From assembly GCF_017565765.1 (NCBI RefSeq), contig NZ_JAGDYP010000009.1, positions 37,257 through 101,256 on the forward strand: 64,000 nucleotides of DNA, in the 5' to 3' direction. This document shows positions 7,799 to 17,315 of this stretch, piece after piece (the first letter of the stretch is position 1; the number at the start of each line of letters is the position of its first letter). The notes beneath the pieces were generated by a model. That model was not told where the DNA came from and ran no database searches. It saw only the letters and a program-made list of their open reading frames with translations. Origin of the DNA: Capnocytophaga bilenii. Its GTDB lineage: Bacteria; Bacteroidota; Bacteroidia; Flavobacteriales; Flavobacteriaceae. The position numbers and the translations under genes are program-made.

Positions 7799-8593
7799 TT
7801 ATCCCGTGTAGGTATGTACACTCATTTGTGCGGTAGGTAAGTAATTCACACCAAACCAACACATTAGTAACAGTATAAAGGCAACCCCCACAATAATAAA
7901 GCTCTGCAAAGGCTTTTTCTCTTTATGGTTGTATTTATGGTGCAGATACACCAAATACCCCAGCCACGTAATCAGTGCCCACGTTTCCTTAGGATCCCAC
8001 GTCCAGTAGTGCCCCCAAGCCTCTTTAGCCCACAAAGCACCAAATAGCAACCCAAAAGTAAGGAACACATACCCTATCTTAATAAGCTGGTCTATTACCC
8101 CAAAAATAGAGTGGGTTTCTTGTCCCTTTTTGTATCGGTAGATACCGTAAAAAGCCGTCAGTGAAGCCATTCCCAGCATAGCATAAGCAAAGATGTACAC
8201 AATCACGTGAGGGATAAACCATACACTTTGCAGGGCAGGCATCAGTGCCTTGTTCATCGTGTCGGGGTGCGTGTAGGTAAGCCCTACAAACACAATGCCC
8301 ATCACAGCCGAGTAGCTCAGCATCCATTTCTGTTTATACAGCCAATAGATAATCACCCCAATAACCCCCATAAAGAAAGCGTACCATATACGCGTTTCGG
8401 CAAGCGTACGCAATGGCGGGCGGTCTAAGTTCTTCCACAACAAAGCTATAAATCCACCTATTAGCAGAGTTGCTGCTACGTGGCTCACAATACTCAGCCC
8501 TCGCAACATCCCATTTTTGCCGTAAATAAGCCCTCCGCCCAATAGCCATAACGCTACTGATAAATATGTTATAATGTCAAAATAATGCCACAT
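7799..8593 (-). CDS. ccsA: cytochrome c biogenesis protein CcsA/ResC
   Basis: This 264-residue polytopic inner-membrane protein is the haem-handling half of the System II cytochrome c maturation machinery. With CcsB it exports haem and attaches it to CXXCH motifs of apocytochromes. The signature tryptophan-rich motif WGHYWTWDPKETWA is present near residue 195, and several predicted membrane helices (about eight) span the protein. It is the last gene of the nrfH-nrfA-ccsB-ccsA unit, 34 bases after ccsB. Nine haem sites (four in NrfH, five in NrfA) need such a system, including the odd CXXCK site. Confidence 0.92.
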   Translation of the reverse strand: MWHYFDIITYLSVALWLLGGGLIYGKNGMLRGLSIVSHVAATLLIGGFIALLWKNLDRPPLRTLAETRIWYAFFMGVIGVIIYWLYKQKWMLSYSAVMGIVFVGLTYTHPDTMNKALMPALQSVWFIPHVIVYIFAYAMLGMASLTAFYGIYRYKKGQETHSIFGVIDQLIKIGYVFLTFGLLFGALWAKEAWGHYWTWDPKETWALITWLGYLVYLHHKYNHKEKKPLQSFIIVGVAFILLLMCWFGVNYLPTAQMSVHTYTG

Positions 8594-8627
8594 TTCTTTA
8601 ATTATAATTAGAATTATGAATTTAGAA

Positions 8628-9833
8628 TTATTTCTTTCCTTTCACTTGGAATAAGAATGCAATTCCTCCAGCAATAAGCAAGAAAATACCCGTATATACC
8701 ACAGGCAGCCAAGGGTCAGAAATCAGCTCTACTACACTCAATTCAGACCATCGCCCCATACGCTCGTCATAGCTCACCTGATAAATACGCCATCCGTCCA
8801 CTTCTATAGGGTGATTCACCTCTATCTTTTCCTCGCGCATCTCTTTAGTATTCTTTTGGTACACAATCACTTCCGATTGAAACTTCCTTGCCTCAGGTGG
8901 TGCCATCACCAGCGTATGCATCTTATCCAATTCAATAGCACGAGGTGGAAATTGGTAATTACCTGCAGAAATCCATTCTTTTTTCTTCACACCCGTTTTT
9001 ACGTTTTCTACCGTCACATAAGCAGCATTAGTAGAACCAAACATCGTGTGGTGAATATAAGTACTATCCGTTTCAGGAATAGCCTTTTCAAGATATTTGT
9101 GCAGCGTGATTTTCCAGTCCAATATGTTACCACTTTCCCCTTCTTTTTCCAGCATAAAGCCAATAGGTTTTTCTTTAGGGATTGTAGTACCTGTGGTATC
9201 AATCACAAAAAGTTTATTAGGATAAATGTCAATACTAAATTCTTTTAGTTCTAAGGCAATAGGCAGCTGTAGGGTCATATTATCCTCAGTAGTAGCACGC
9301 CATTCGGGGCGACCTTTGTAGAGGTTCATCTTTAGGCGCATAATATCGCCCTGCCCCAATACACCAGCAAACATTACCAACCATAGCCCAAAGTGATTTA
9401 GCAAAAAAGGAATATTTTTATGCTCATAAACCATTGAACGTTTCAGTATAGAAAACCATAAGTTCATCAAAGCCAATACAAAAATAACCCCAAAATACCA
9501 CGTTTTTGTAAGGTCATCAAGTCCCATTTTGCCCAAAAAAGTACCTTCCACTTGCTTAGGGTTTATATTGATACTCCCCAGCCCGATGGTAAGCACCCCC
9601 AGTGTTATCACTGTAACAATAGCCATTTGTGCCGATGAAAAACGCACTACAAAAGTACGTTTTCTGAAAATAAAAAATACCAAGGTAGTAAGTATTACAA
9701 AAGTAATACCCTCTATAATATTATAAGGGAATGAAAACCAGCTCTTACTGATACTACCCAATAATAGTTGCAGGCATACCCCCACAACAAGTAAAATCAA
9801 CACTACTTTAGTAGCGTAACTATATTGCTTCAT
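8628..9833 (-). CDS. ccsB: cytochrome c biogenesis protein CcsB/ResB-like
   Basis: This 401-residue membrane protein has about four N-terminal helices, then a large extracytoplasmic domain (about residues 165-370) and a last helix near 375-395. This is the ResB/Ccs1 topology. ResB and CcsA together form the System II haem lyase. The short form without a fused CcsA is usual in Bacteroidota, where ccsB and ccsA follow nrfHA. Sequence similarity within the ResB family is weak, so context carries part of the call. Confidence 0.85.
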   Translation of the reverse strand: MKQYSYATKVVLILLVVGVCLQLLLGSISKSWFSFPYNIIEGITFVILTTLVFFIFRKRTFVVRFSSAQMAIVTVITLGVLTIGLGSININPKQVEGTFLGKMGLDDLTKTWYFGVIFVLALMNLWFSILKRSMVYEHKNIPFLLNHFGLWLVMFAGVLGQGDIMRLKMNLYKGRPEWRATTEDNMTLQLPIALELKEFSIDIYPNKLFVIDTTGTTIPKEKPIGFMLEKEGESGNILDWKITLHKYLEKAIPETDSTYIHHTMFGSTNAAYVTVENVKTGVKKKEWISAGNYQFPPRAIELDKMHTLVMAPPEARKFQSEVIVYQKNTKEMREEKIEVNHPIEVDGWRIYQVSYDERMGRWSELSVVELISDPWLPVVYTGIFLLIAGGIAFLFQVKGKK

Positions 9834-9888
9834 ATTTAGTGAAAAAGTAAAATAGTGAATATTGTGGTCGTCTCACTTCAATGCAAAA

Positions 9889-9937
9889 ACTTTGCCAAAG
9901 TCTCGCAGGCTTTTCGTCCCACGACCTTTGGCAAAGT
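9889..9937. repeat. CTTTGGCAAAG palindrome inside the nrf operon
   Basis: Arms ACTTTGCC (9889-9896) and GGCAAAGT (9930-9937) enclose a 33-base variable centre. It sits in the nrfA-ccsB gap of one transcription unit, so on the mRNA it could protect the upstream message or weaken transcription into ccsBA. It is the same family as the palindromes at 7275 and 7728. Confidence 0.55.
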
Positions 9938-9974
9938 CTATATTATTGACTGTTATTGCCTAATGCAGCGTGCA

Positions 9975-11441
9975 CTATTTTTGTGTTACTAAACGACCTT
10001 CTTTTTTAGCGGTTTCTATCCATTTAGGAACCATTGTTTTCAAGAACTCTTTCTTAGCAGCTTCTTCTTTAGGCATATCTAAGCCAATTTCTTTTTGAGC
10101 TTTAGCTTTAGTGCTGATATCAGGCATTACGAAAGCGGTTTTGATATTTAGTTTTTCTTTAAGCACATCTAAATTATTTTCAGCTTGATAAGCATAGATA
10201 AGACCATCGCTAAGGAGGCGTTCAGATTCGATAGGAGCGTGGAAAGCGGCACCGTGTGAAGAGTGTACCATATCCCAACGCCATTGTGATTTGCGGATAA
10301 GTGCCAAAGTAGGTTTCATTTGTTCTTCAGTAGCACCGTTATCCCACAAGAATTTAGCTTTAAAGTGTACTTTTGCTAATTGTTTTTCGAGTTTCATACG
10401 CATACCATATACAGCATCTTGACGTTCAAATACGTTGTTTTTAAGATCGTCTTCGCTTTGGCGGTGGCAAGTTTGGCAGCTTGCTGATACGTTGCGTAGT
10501 GGGCTGCTGATTTGGTGGTCTGTAAATTTCACTGCACCATCAGTTTTGTAAGGCATATGGCAGTCAGCACAAGAAACTCCACGTTGTCCGTGAATACCGA
10601 GTTGAGAAAGTTCATAGTCAGGGTGTTGAGCCTTTAAGATAGGAGTACGGCTAAGTGGGTGTACATAGTCAGTCCAACCTTCTGCATCGTAGTACTCTTC
10701 CATCTTTTCAATAGTCATACCTTTATCCCAAGGGAAAGTAAGGTGTTTTTTATCACCTTTGAAGTAGTACTCTACGTGGCATTGTGCACATACTAGCGAA
10801 CGCATTTCTTGGTGAGTAGCTTTGTTGATATCTCTACCTTGGCGAGCAAAAGCCTCAACAAGAGCAGGTTGATGTACTTCCAATTTCATTGTCTTTGTAT
10901 TGTGGCAAGTAGCACAACCTATAGGGTTTACTATTTCGCTACCCCATTGATCCCAAGGAGCACTATAGTAGTTATCCAAGCCCACTTTCTTCATTAGGCG
11001 AGGCACATCAGGGCTTTTACAAGTCCAGCAAGTACCTGGCTGTGGAGAGTGGGTAGAATCGGTAGGAGCTCCCGTACGGAGGGTACGAGTAACATCCTCA
11101 ATAGCGTGCATATGTCCACGTGGTGAAGTATAGTCCTTAGAGAAGGCATACCCTGCCCAAAGGATAACCATTTCAGGACGTAGCTCAAGCAGATCATCAT
11201 CTTGGCTGCTCATATATTTAGAGCGGAATGTAGTGTCTATCGTAGCTCTCCACGAATCGTATTCGCGAGGGTAAAACTGCGCGTAAAGCTCATTCCTACA
11301 TTCTTGGTCGGCAAGATCATTACCGCCTCTTGCTATGAGTTCAGCCTCCGTCTTTCTGTTCATTATTGAACTAGCCAATAGCCCTAATAAGAAAGTAACT
11401 ATTGCTAATATACCTGCAATTAACCAATTTTTCTTTTTCAT
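9975..11441 (-). CDS. nrfA: ammonia-forming cytochrome c nitrite reductase NrfA
   Basis: This 488-residue periplasmic pentahaem enzyme reduces nitrite to ammonium with six electrons. Haem motifs in order are CWTCK (138-142, the lysine-ligated catalytic haem typical of NrfA), CATCH (176-180), CAQCH (218-222), CADCH (291-295) and CQTCH (322-326). The active-site neighbourhood CHVEYYF follows the third motif. An uncleaved or cleaved N-terminal signal helix spans residues 5-26. The gene lies 79 bases after nrfH and before ccsB/ccsA. Length and motifs match the family with nothing missing. Confidence 0.97.
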   Translation of the reverse strand: MKKKNWLIAGILAIVTFLLGLLASSIMNRKTEAELIARGGNDLADQECRNELYAQFYPREYDSWRATIDTTFRSKYMSSQDDDLLELRPEMVILWAGYAFSKDYTSPRGHMHAIEDVTRTLRTGAPTDSTHSPQPGTCWTCKSPDVPRLMKKVGLDNYYSAPWDQWGSEIVNPIGCATCHNTKTMKLEVHQPALVEAFARQGRDINKATHQEMRSLVCAQCHVEYYFKGDKKHLTFPWDKGMTIEKMEEYYDAEGWTDYVHPLSRTPILKAQHPDYELSQLGIHGQRGVSCADCHMPYKTDGAVKFTDHQISSPLRNVSASCQTCHRQSEDDLKNNVFERQDAVYGMRMKLEKQLAKVHFKAKFLWDNGATEEQMKPTLALIRKSQWRWDMVHSSHGAAFHAPIESERLLSDGLIYAYQAENNLDVLKEKLNIKTAFVMPDISTKAKAQKEIGLDMPKEEAAKKEFLKTMVPKWIETAKKEGRLVTQK

Positions 11442-11520
11442 CGCTGTATAAATTATATTTCTTTTGTCGTTAATAAAATTTTCTAATTAAATAGTGAAGT
11501 CTTAATCCAAAATAGTGTCT

Positions 11521-12135
11521 TTATTTTTTAGTTGTAGCATTTTTAGCAATTTCTTGCAACCATTCAGGGGCGTTAGCACCCAAGTTATCTATTATAGGTA
11601 CAGGCGAAGCAGGAGCGGCATTTAAACCACGTACGCGGCTGTGCGGTACTTCGCGGTGGCATTCCCAGCAAAGTTTGCCATTACCTGCGTGTGCCATAGG
11701 GGCGGTTACTTTTCCTAAGCTCACTTCACTCACAAGGGTGCTATGGCAGCGAATACAATTCTCTTGTACTACCATTTGCCCTGGTTCGTGCATCTTTATT
11801 ACTTGTGGCTCCATACGAAAAGTAAACATCGTAGCGTGTCGCAAACCATCATTTGCTTTAAAATAGTATTTCCTAAATACATTGTCGTGAGGCACGTGAC
11901 AGTCATTACAAACAGTATTTCTACCGTGTGATGAGTGAAACCACGTAGCGTATTCAGGTTCCATAATATGGCAGTTCACACACGCTTTAGGATCATCCGA
12001 TAGGTACGAATAGGCACGTGATATATAAAATATATAACCTGCCAAGCCTATCAGCATACCTGCAAGTGCAGGTATCAAGAACCGAAATAATCGGCTCTTT
12101 TTATTCGTTCTTGTCTCATTGTCTCTTGTTGCCAT
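11521..12135 (-). CDS. nrfH: NrfH, membrane tetrahaem quinol dehydrogenase
   Basis: This 204-residue NapC/NirT-family protein takes electrons from menaquinol and feeds NrfA. It has one N-terminal membrane anchor (about residues 19-41) and four haem motifs: CVNCH (52-56), CNDCH (76-80), CIRCH (127-131) and CWECH (156-160). The CVNCHIMEPEYATW segment is typical of NrfH. It is the first gene of the operon, with a good promoter at 12169-12199. A C-terminal extension of about 40 residues after the last haem site is soluble. Confidence 0.96.
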   Translation of the reverse strand: MATRDNETRTNKKSRLFRFLIPALAGMLIGLAGYIFYISRAYSYLSDDPKACVNCHIMEPEYATWFHSSHGRNTVCNDCHVPHDNVFRKYYFKANDGLRHATMFTFRMEPQVIKMHEPGQMVVQENCIRCHSTLVSEVSLGKVTAPMAHAGNGKLCWECHREVPHSRVRGLNAAPASPVPIIDNLGANAPEWLQEIAKNATTKK

Positions 12136-12168
12136 TATTTGTATGAGGTTTTTCGTATCTTTTCATTG

Positions 12169-12199
12169 CAAAGTTAAGGCATTAAAACTGTTAAACAAA
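12169..12199 (-). promoter_or_regulatory. promoter of nrfH-nrfA-ccsB-ccsA
   Basis: On the minus strand TAACTTTG (12169-12176) fits TAnnTTTG, with TTTG (12196-12199) 19 bases upstream. It is 34 bases before the nrfH start. Confidence 0.75.
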
Positions 12200-12450
12200 A
12201 CAAAAAATACATAAAACAGGAATTTGTCTTTGTTCTAAATAAGCAAAGACACTCAATGATAAGTAAATCACATTATTACACGCTTTTTGTACTGATTATG
12301 AATAATCGTTCTGCTCGTAAATTCGTCAAAATCAACAATAAAGGATAAAAGGGTATTAATGTTTAATGTTTAATTTTCTGTGCTTTTATGTTTTATGGGC
12401 ACAGCCTATAAGCCTATCGTATTTGGCAAAAAGGTAATAGTACACAAAAA

Positions 12451-12483
12451 AACTTTGGCAAATTTTTTAAGTTTGCCAAAGTT
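12451..12483 (-). terminator. terminator of the porin gene
   Basis: Perfect 12-base arms AACTTTGGCAAA (12451-12462) and TTTGCCAAAGTT (12472-12483) are followed on the minus strand by a six-T run. It lies 31 bases after the porin stop and belongs to the dispersed CTTTGGCAAAG palindromes. Confidence 0.75.
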
Positions 12484-12513
12484 AAAAAGTTAAATAGGAG
12501 AGTCGTTCCTCAA

Positions 12514-13854
12514 TTAAAATTTCGCACTGAACAATTTAGGGTTGATGTTTAGGCTGCACCATAGCCAGTCTTGGTTAGCACGTTGGTTAGCAGTTCCTTT
12601 AAGCGCTTTAGTACCCTCATTAGCAAAATAGTTAGAATAGCCTATTTGTAGCCCTACAAAAGATTGTACTTTTAGGTTATATACAAGGTCTATTTCACTG
12701 CCATAGCTACTGTATTTTTTGTTGCCTATTTGGTATTTAGCAGCAGGAGCAAAGAAATGGTAAGTAGCACTTAGGTTACTTTTTTCGCCGGTGCGTATAT
12801 TAGCTGTAAGGTAAGGGTTGAGCAATCCTTGTGCAGGAGCAGCTTTAGAACCTGGGGCACCTACAAAGTAGTAATCCATAAGGCCGTAGAACTTGTGGTT
12901 GGTACCGCTAAAAGGATTGAAAGCATTGTCTTCGGCAGAACTATCGTCAGTAGCTTTGCCGCTTAGGTGGTCAAGACCAGCTGTAAGTGCAAAAACAGGT
13001 GAGAAGCGGTAACCTGCATTTAGGGCAAGCATATAAGCATTTTTGCTTGCTCCTGCTGCATTTTTGCCTGTTTGTAGGTAAACACTAGCACCATAGCTTA
13101 GGTCATCGCTCTTGCCAGTGTAGTGTGCGCCAAGAGTTTGCATATTGTTAGCCTTAGCTGCATTTACTTTATAGCCTAAGTTAGCAAAAAGGAATGAGAT
13201 TTGTTGTGAAGGGTTGATGCTGTAGTGAGCGTGTAGCGCTTCCAAGTGTTGGTAATCTTGTCCCACACCAGGAGTAAAATTCTGTCCTTTAGGGAAGTTT
13301 ACATTTAGGGTAGGGGTAGTAGTACTCCCCGATTGGTTGTAGGCTATAAATCCACGTAGGGTAAAGGCTTCGTTAGGAGCCCAATTCACGTTTATAGCAT
13401 CGTGGCTACGACCTGCTGGGTGCCAATCAAGTGAACCGAAAATACGGTCATCATCAAGGGCTATTACTTGTCTACCCACTTTTAAATTCACTTGTTCTGC
13501 AAGGGGTAGTGAAGCATAGGCTTCAAATACCGACATTCCTCCTGTCCTATCAACAGCTTGTATTTGTGGTGCTTGCCCCCAAATATTTACGTTTTGTACC
13601 GATACGTACAAGTTTAGCTTATCTGCATTTTTGTACGCAAAGTTTAGGCGTGTGCGGTTGTTCACCAAAACTGCAGGTGATTCGCCATCTTGCAAAGGCA
13701 AGTAAGCCCCATTGCGATACTCAAAACGCGGACGTAATTGTGCCGATACTTCAAATGTATTATTTGCCATATCGGTGGTTTCTTGGGCTTGCAAATTAGC
13801 ACCTACAGTGCAGCAAGCCAATAAAATAGCAGTTGATAATAATTCTTTTTTCAT
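12514..13854 (-). CDS. outer-membrane porin of the alginate-export type
   Basis: This 446-residue protein has a signal peptide (cleavage near LQAQ, residue 24) and then alternating short strands typical of an outer-membrane beta barrel, ending in aromatic Phe. The N-terminal strands with RPRFEYRNGAY and the VGRQVIALDDDRIFGSLDWHP segment resemble the alginate-export porin family, which in most species does not transport alginate. The substrate is unknown. It is monocistronic with its own promoter and terminator and lies upstream of nrfHA. A link to nitrite or anaerobic respiration is possible but only positional. Confidence 0.75.
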   Translation of the reverse strand: MKKELLSTAILLACCTVGANLQAQETTDMANNTFEVSAQLRPRFEYRNGAYLPLQDGESPAVLVNNRTRLNFAYKNADKLNLYVSVQNVNIWGQAPQIQAVDRTGGMSVFEAYASLPLAEQVNLKVGRQVIALDDDRIFGSLDWHPAGRSHDAINVNWAPNEAFTLRGFIAYNQSGSTTTPTLNVNFPKGQNFTPGVGQDYQHLEALHAHYSINPSQQISFLFANLGYKVNAAKANNMQTLGAHYTGKSDDLSYGASVYLQTGKNAAGASKNAYMLALNAGYRFSPVFALTAGLDHLSGKATDDSSAEDNAFNPFSGTNHKFYGLMDYYFVGAPGSKAAPAQGLLNPYLTANIRTGEKSNLSATYHFFAPAAKYQIGNKKYSSYGSEIDLVYNLKVQSFVGLQIGYSNYFANEGTKALKGTANQRANQDWLWCSLNINPKLFSAKF

Positions 13855-13879
13855 TTTTTATCAATTTTATTTTTTTCGG

Positions 13880-13911
13880 CAAATGTAAGTGCTTTTTTTT
13901 TCATAAACAAA
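13880..13911 (-). promoter_or_regulatory. promoter of the porin gene
   Basis: TACATTTG (13880-13887) is the -7 box and TTTG (13908-13911) lies 20 bases upstream on the minus strand. The start codon is 26 bases downstream. Confidence 0.7.
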
Positions 13912-14030
13912 TGTTTCGTTAAGTTTTTATTAACAAAACCTGCTAATTATAACCGAAAAAAATAAAAATTACATCAAAGCAAGCTAACCCTCTTTTTTAT
14001 TCCGCTTTATGGTAAGGGCTGTCTGTCGTG

Positions 14031-15158
14031 TTATACCTTCAAACTATAAGTAGCTCTACGCGCAAAAATAATAGGGTCAAAGCTCTTCCATAGTTGTTGT
14101 ATGGCAAGATTTTCTTCTAGTTCTGGCGTAACAACACAATTCTCTACCCCATTGCGCTTAAACACATCGTAATAATAGTCAAATAACAAAGCAGGTATAC
14201 CTTTGCTTTGGTATTCAGGTGCCACGCCTATCAGGTAAAACTCTACTACAGTGTGGTGTTTTTTGGCTTGTAATAAGTGCCAAAACCCAAAAGGAAATAG
14301 TTTTCCTTTTGCTTTCTGCAAAGCCTTAGAAAATGAAGGCATTACAATAGCAAAGCAAATTAGTTTTCCGTCTTTATCTTCTATAAAGCGTATATATTCA
14401 GGGTTGATAAACGGAATGTATTTTTTCTTAAAATACGCTTGTTGTTGCACCGTAATAGGCACATAAGAAGCCAAACGCGAATAGGTGTCGTTATATAGGG
14501 CAAACATCGCATCTACGTGTTTTAGTACCTCTTTGGTAGTAGGGGTATCTATCAGTTTTACCCCATAACGCCGCCTGATAGCCTCTGCCGTTTTTTTGAA
14601 TACTTCGGGCTTAGAGTTCGCCAATAAAAACGACATATCTATAAAGCCTTTTTCTTTCTTCAAGCCCAATTGTTCCAAATGTGCCTTGTAGTACGGATAG
14701 TGGTACCAAGTCATCATATTAGCTATTTGGTCGTAGCCATCGGTAAGCAAGCCTACCTTATCCATACTAGTAAAGCCCATAGGACCCTCAATATAGTCTA
14801 AATGAAACTCACGTGCCTTTTCGGTAACTTTTTCTATGAGTGCTTTAGTTACAGAAAGGTCATCAATCATATCTATCCAGCCAAAACGCAGCTTTCTGTC
14901 GCCTTGTTTTAGGTCGTTTTCGTTGATGATAGCCGCAATACGCCCCACCATTTTCCCCGCAGGTGTATAAGCTCCGTAAAAAAAGGCTTTTGCATTGGCA
15001 AATACAGGGTTTTTATCCTTGCTTAGGGCGTTTAGCTCATCATTGATGAGCGGCGGTACCCAGTAAGGGTGATTAGTGTATAACGAAAACGGAAATTTTA
15101 TAAAATCTTTGAGTTCTTTAGTCGTGGTTAGTTCTTTAATCAAAATCGATGGGTTCAT
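14031..15158 (-). CDS. GNAT-fold N-acetyltransferase-like protein
   Basis: This 375-residue soluble protein is of a family common in Bacteroidota and usually annotated only as a GNAT-fold or hypothetical protein. The first 150 residues contain NHPYWVPPL and the DDL/EGPMGFTSMD segments conserved in that family. The C-terminal half has the acetyl-CoA-binding type region VEFYLIGVAPEYQSKGIPALLFDYY (about 292-316). The substrate is unknown. Its first 23 bases overlap the 3' end of the upstream membrane-protein gene, so the two are probably co-transcribed. Confidence 0.7.
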   Translation of the reverse strand: MNPSILIKELTTTKELKDFIKFPFSLYTNHPYWVPPLINDELNALSKDKNPVFANAKAFFYGAYTPAGKMVGRIAAIINENDLKQGDRKLRFGWIDMIDDLSVTKALIEKVTEKAREFHLDYIEGPMGFTSMDKVGLLTDGYDQIANMMTWYHYPYYKAHLEQLGLKKEKGFIDMSFLLANSKPEVFKKTAEAIRRRYGVKLIDTPTTKEVLKHVDAMFALYNDTYSRLASYVPITVQQQAYFKKKYIPFINPEYIRFIEDKDGKLICFAIVMPSFSKALQKAKGKLFPFGFWHLLQAKKHHTVVEFYLIGVAPEYQSKGIPALLFDYYYDVFKRNGVENCVVTPELEENLAIQQLWKSFDPIIFARRATYSLKV

Positions 15159-16089
15159 CTTTTTTCTTTTTCTTTTTGGGTTTCTTTTTTCGGCTTATCT
15201 TAGTAGTCTTTATCTTTTCTTTCAGTTTCTTCTTTATAAATCCATTGTGTTTATCTATCCTGTACGATGCCCCCACCAATATCATATAACGTTGTGGCGT
15301 ATCGTTCCAGCCCACGCCCAAGTCGGCATTGAGTTGCAAGTCGGCATTCGCTATATAGGCTGCTCCAAGCCTTGTGATTTGGTCGCTGTAATTATTGCCG
15401 TAAATACCTTGTTGTTCAGCAAAAATACTAAACCACCCATTGCGCAAATTATGGGTTAGGGTAAGCAAGTAGCTATATTCTGTTTGTTCTTTTTTTATGA
15501 ATCTATCGGCTATAAGGTTACCCACCAACACTATACGGGGCATAGGCTCCATTTGGAATATAGCAGCCACTTTAGGCGATATTACATCCATACGTTCGTA
15601 ATAATAACGCTGGTTAGGTAAGAAATTAGCACCCACATAAATAGCTACTGAAGGAATCATATTGCGCCAGCGCAGCGCATTATTAGCTTTCCAACTGTAA
15701 ATGTTAGGCTCTTCATCTAAAAACTTAGGCTTGAAGAGCAAGTATTTTGCGCCAATGGTGTTGTTCACAAAGCTAAGGTGCGAAGCGCTGTGCCCCAGCA
15801 TCGTTGTATAGTCATACGCCAAAATACCATTCAGCATCACTTCCAATTGCTCTCTGTAAAAACCATAGCGCACTGCATAATTCAGCCCCACGTAGTGCAT
15901 CGTAGTCGCCGTAAGCTTGTGGTGGCTGCTTTCATACCATAAGCCTCCTTCAAACTGTAATACCCTACCCCCTACAGCATAAGCACTCTGTGAGTTGCCG
16001 GGCAGGTTAGAGTTTATAATATCAGTGTATTGGGCTATAGCTCCTGCTGGCAATAGCAATCCCATTAGTAAGAAAAGTAGTTTATTCAT
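15136..16089 (-). CDS. predicted outer-membrane protein, transporter-like
   Basis: This 317-residue protein starts at 16089, where MNKLLFLLMGLLLPAGAIAQ gives a clear signal peptide; longer in-frame starts would run back into the neighbouring gene and past the -7 box at 16111. The body looks like a beta barrel, similar to proteins annotated as MetA-pathway phenol degradation/transporter-like in Flavobacteriia. The tail is odd: a run of about ten Lys/Arg residues (KKKPKKKKKK) before DEPIDFD, a cationic extension beyond the barrel that overlaps the next gene. Function unknown. Confidence 0.65.
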   Translation of the reverse strand: MNKLLFLLMGLLLPAGAIAQYTDIINSNLPGNSQSAYAVGGRVLQFEGGLWYESSHHKLTATTMHYVGLNYAVRYGFYREQLEVMLNGILAYDYTTMLGHSASHLSFVNNTIGAKYLLFKPKFLDEEPNIYSWKANNALRWRNMIPSVAIYVGANFLPNQRYYYERMDVISPKVAAIFQMEPMPRIVLVGNLIADRFIKKEQTEYSYLLTLTHNLRNGWFSIFAEQQGIYGNNYSDQITRLGAAYIANADLQLNADLGVGWNDTPQRYMILVGASYRIDKHNGFIKKKLKEKIKTTKISRKKKPKKKKKKDEPIDFD

Positions 16090-16110
16090 TGTTATTGTAT
16101 TTTTAGGGTA

Positions 16111-16118
16111 CAAATATA
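16111..16118 (-). promoter_or_regulatory. -7 box before the outer-membrane protein gene
   Basis: TATATTTG on the minus strand fits TAnnTTTG, 22 bases before the start at 16089. No clear -33 element. Confidence 0.5.
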
Positions 16119-16130
16119 GTAAAAATATCT

Positions 16131-17315
16131 TTATCTTAGCAAGCGGCGCATTGTTAATGAAGCTAATATCAGATAAAAAATACATAATAGCCACATTCCA
16201 CCCCAAAAAGGCAAGATAGTAGTCAGTGAAGCTTCCAATTGGGTGAGCGATACAAAACCTTTAGCTCCTAAGGTAGTGGGTACCAAATAGGCTATACAGT
16301 GTAGCCATTGCGGCATCGCACTCCACGCCCACGAAAAACCAGTGAGTACTACGGCGGGCAGTGAAGTGTACATTATGAGCATTATCGCATCTTCACGCCG
16401 TTTGAAAAAGTGCATCAGTGCAATACCCATAAATACGATTGAAAGAATAAATGGGGTCATAAACACGAATACACTTAGCACATTGCCTCGCACGGGAATA
16501 CCAAATAGAGGCATCACTATGTATAACACGCTTAGCAATACCCCCATAGAAAGCAACAAATAAGCTGTAGCCCTACCCATTACTATAGGCATAGCACCCC
16601 AAAAATGACCTGCATTGGGGTATATATGCGGCAACTTGCTGCCTTCGCGCATTGTACCACCCAAAATACCTACCGCAGTAAGTATAGTAGTTTGAAAAAT
16701 GATAACCAAAATCACAGGAATGAGTGCCGTAGCATAGCCCGCAGCAGGATTGTATAAGCCCACTACAGTAGGTTTTACGGGTTGTGCTTCTTCTTTGGCT
16801 TGCGTAGGCAATTTGCCCTGCGCACTGTTGCGCTTCATCTCTACCCCCACATTCATATAGGTAGCCGATAATTTAGCTGCTGTAAGCACTTGTTTGTAAT
16901 ACAACATATACGAGGCATCAGCGTATACCGATAGCGATGGCTGCTCACCGCGTTGCAACGAGCGACCGAAATTAGCAGGTATTGTAATGACGCCCCTTAT
17001 TTTCTCGAGCTCAAAATCTCTATGGGCTTCACTTAGCGAATGATAACTCGCCACAATGCGCACTTGGCTCGTAGCATCTATCATCCGCAATAGCTGCCTA
17101 CTGTTCGTGCTGTTATCCTCATCTACTACCCCCACAGGTAGTTCTTTCAGCGTCTCTTCGGAATAAAGATAGGTATATACAAACGATACCAACGATGCCA
17201 CTACTACAAACGAGAAAAACACAGCTCTATCCCTAAAAATGTATTTCAGTTCCCAAAGCAGTGCCCTTAAAAAATCTGACGAACTTTGATATATATAACT
17301 TCTAAATGCGTTCAT
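16131..17315 (-). CDS. ABC-2 type transporter permease (second of pair)
   Basis: This 394-residue permease has one N-terminal helix (about 33-51), a large extracytoplasmic domain and then five or six helices in the C-terminal half. This is the ABC-2 layout of YhhJ-like drug-efflux permeases. Its first 14 bases overlap the end of the preceding permease gene, so the two probably form a heterodimer. It is the last gene of the efflux operon. No ATPase gene occurs in the operon. Confidence 0.88.
   Translation of the reverse strand: MNAFRSYIYQSSSDFLRALLWELKYIFRDRAVFFSFVVVASLVSFVYTYLYSEETLKELPVGVVDEDNSTNSRQLLRMIDATSQVRIVASYHSLSEAHRDFELEKIRGVITIPANFGRSLQRGEQPSLSVYADASYMLYYKQVLTAAKLSATYMNVGVEMKRNSAQGKLPTQAKEEAQPVKPTVVGLYNPAAGYATALIPVILVIIFQTTILTAVGILGGTMREGSKLPHIYPNAGHFWGAMPIVMGRATAYLLLSMGVLLSVLYIVMPLFGIPVRGNVLSVFVFMTPFILSIVFMGIALMHFFKRREDAIMLIMYTSLPAVVLTGFSWAWSAMPQWLHCIAYLVPTTLGAKGFVSLTQLEASLTTILPFWGGMWLLCIFYLILASLTMRRLLR

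Larger units (their letters stand above)
12136..12513. other. intergenic region upstream of nrfH
   Basis: The region carries the nrfH promoter at its left end and the porin terminator at its right end. Between them is AT-rich sequence with an ATGTTTA tandem phrase (about 12358-12373) that recurs near 22190. I see no gene and no clear FNR-type or nitrite-responsive operator. Confidence 0.5.

Noticed and set aside
9975..11441. CWTCK as a damaged haem motif
   Set aside because: CXXCK is the normal lysine-ligated catalytic haem site of NrfA.
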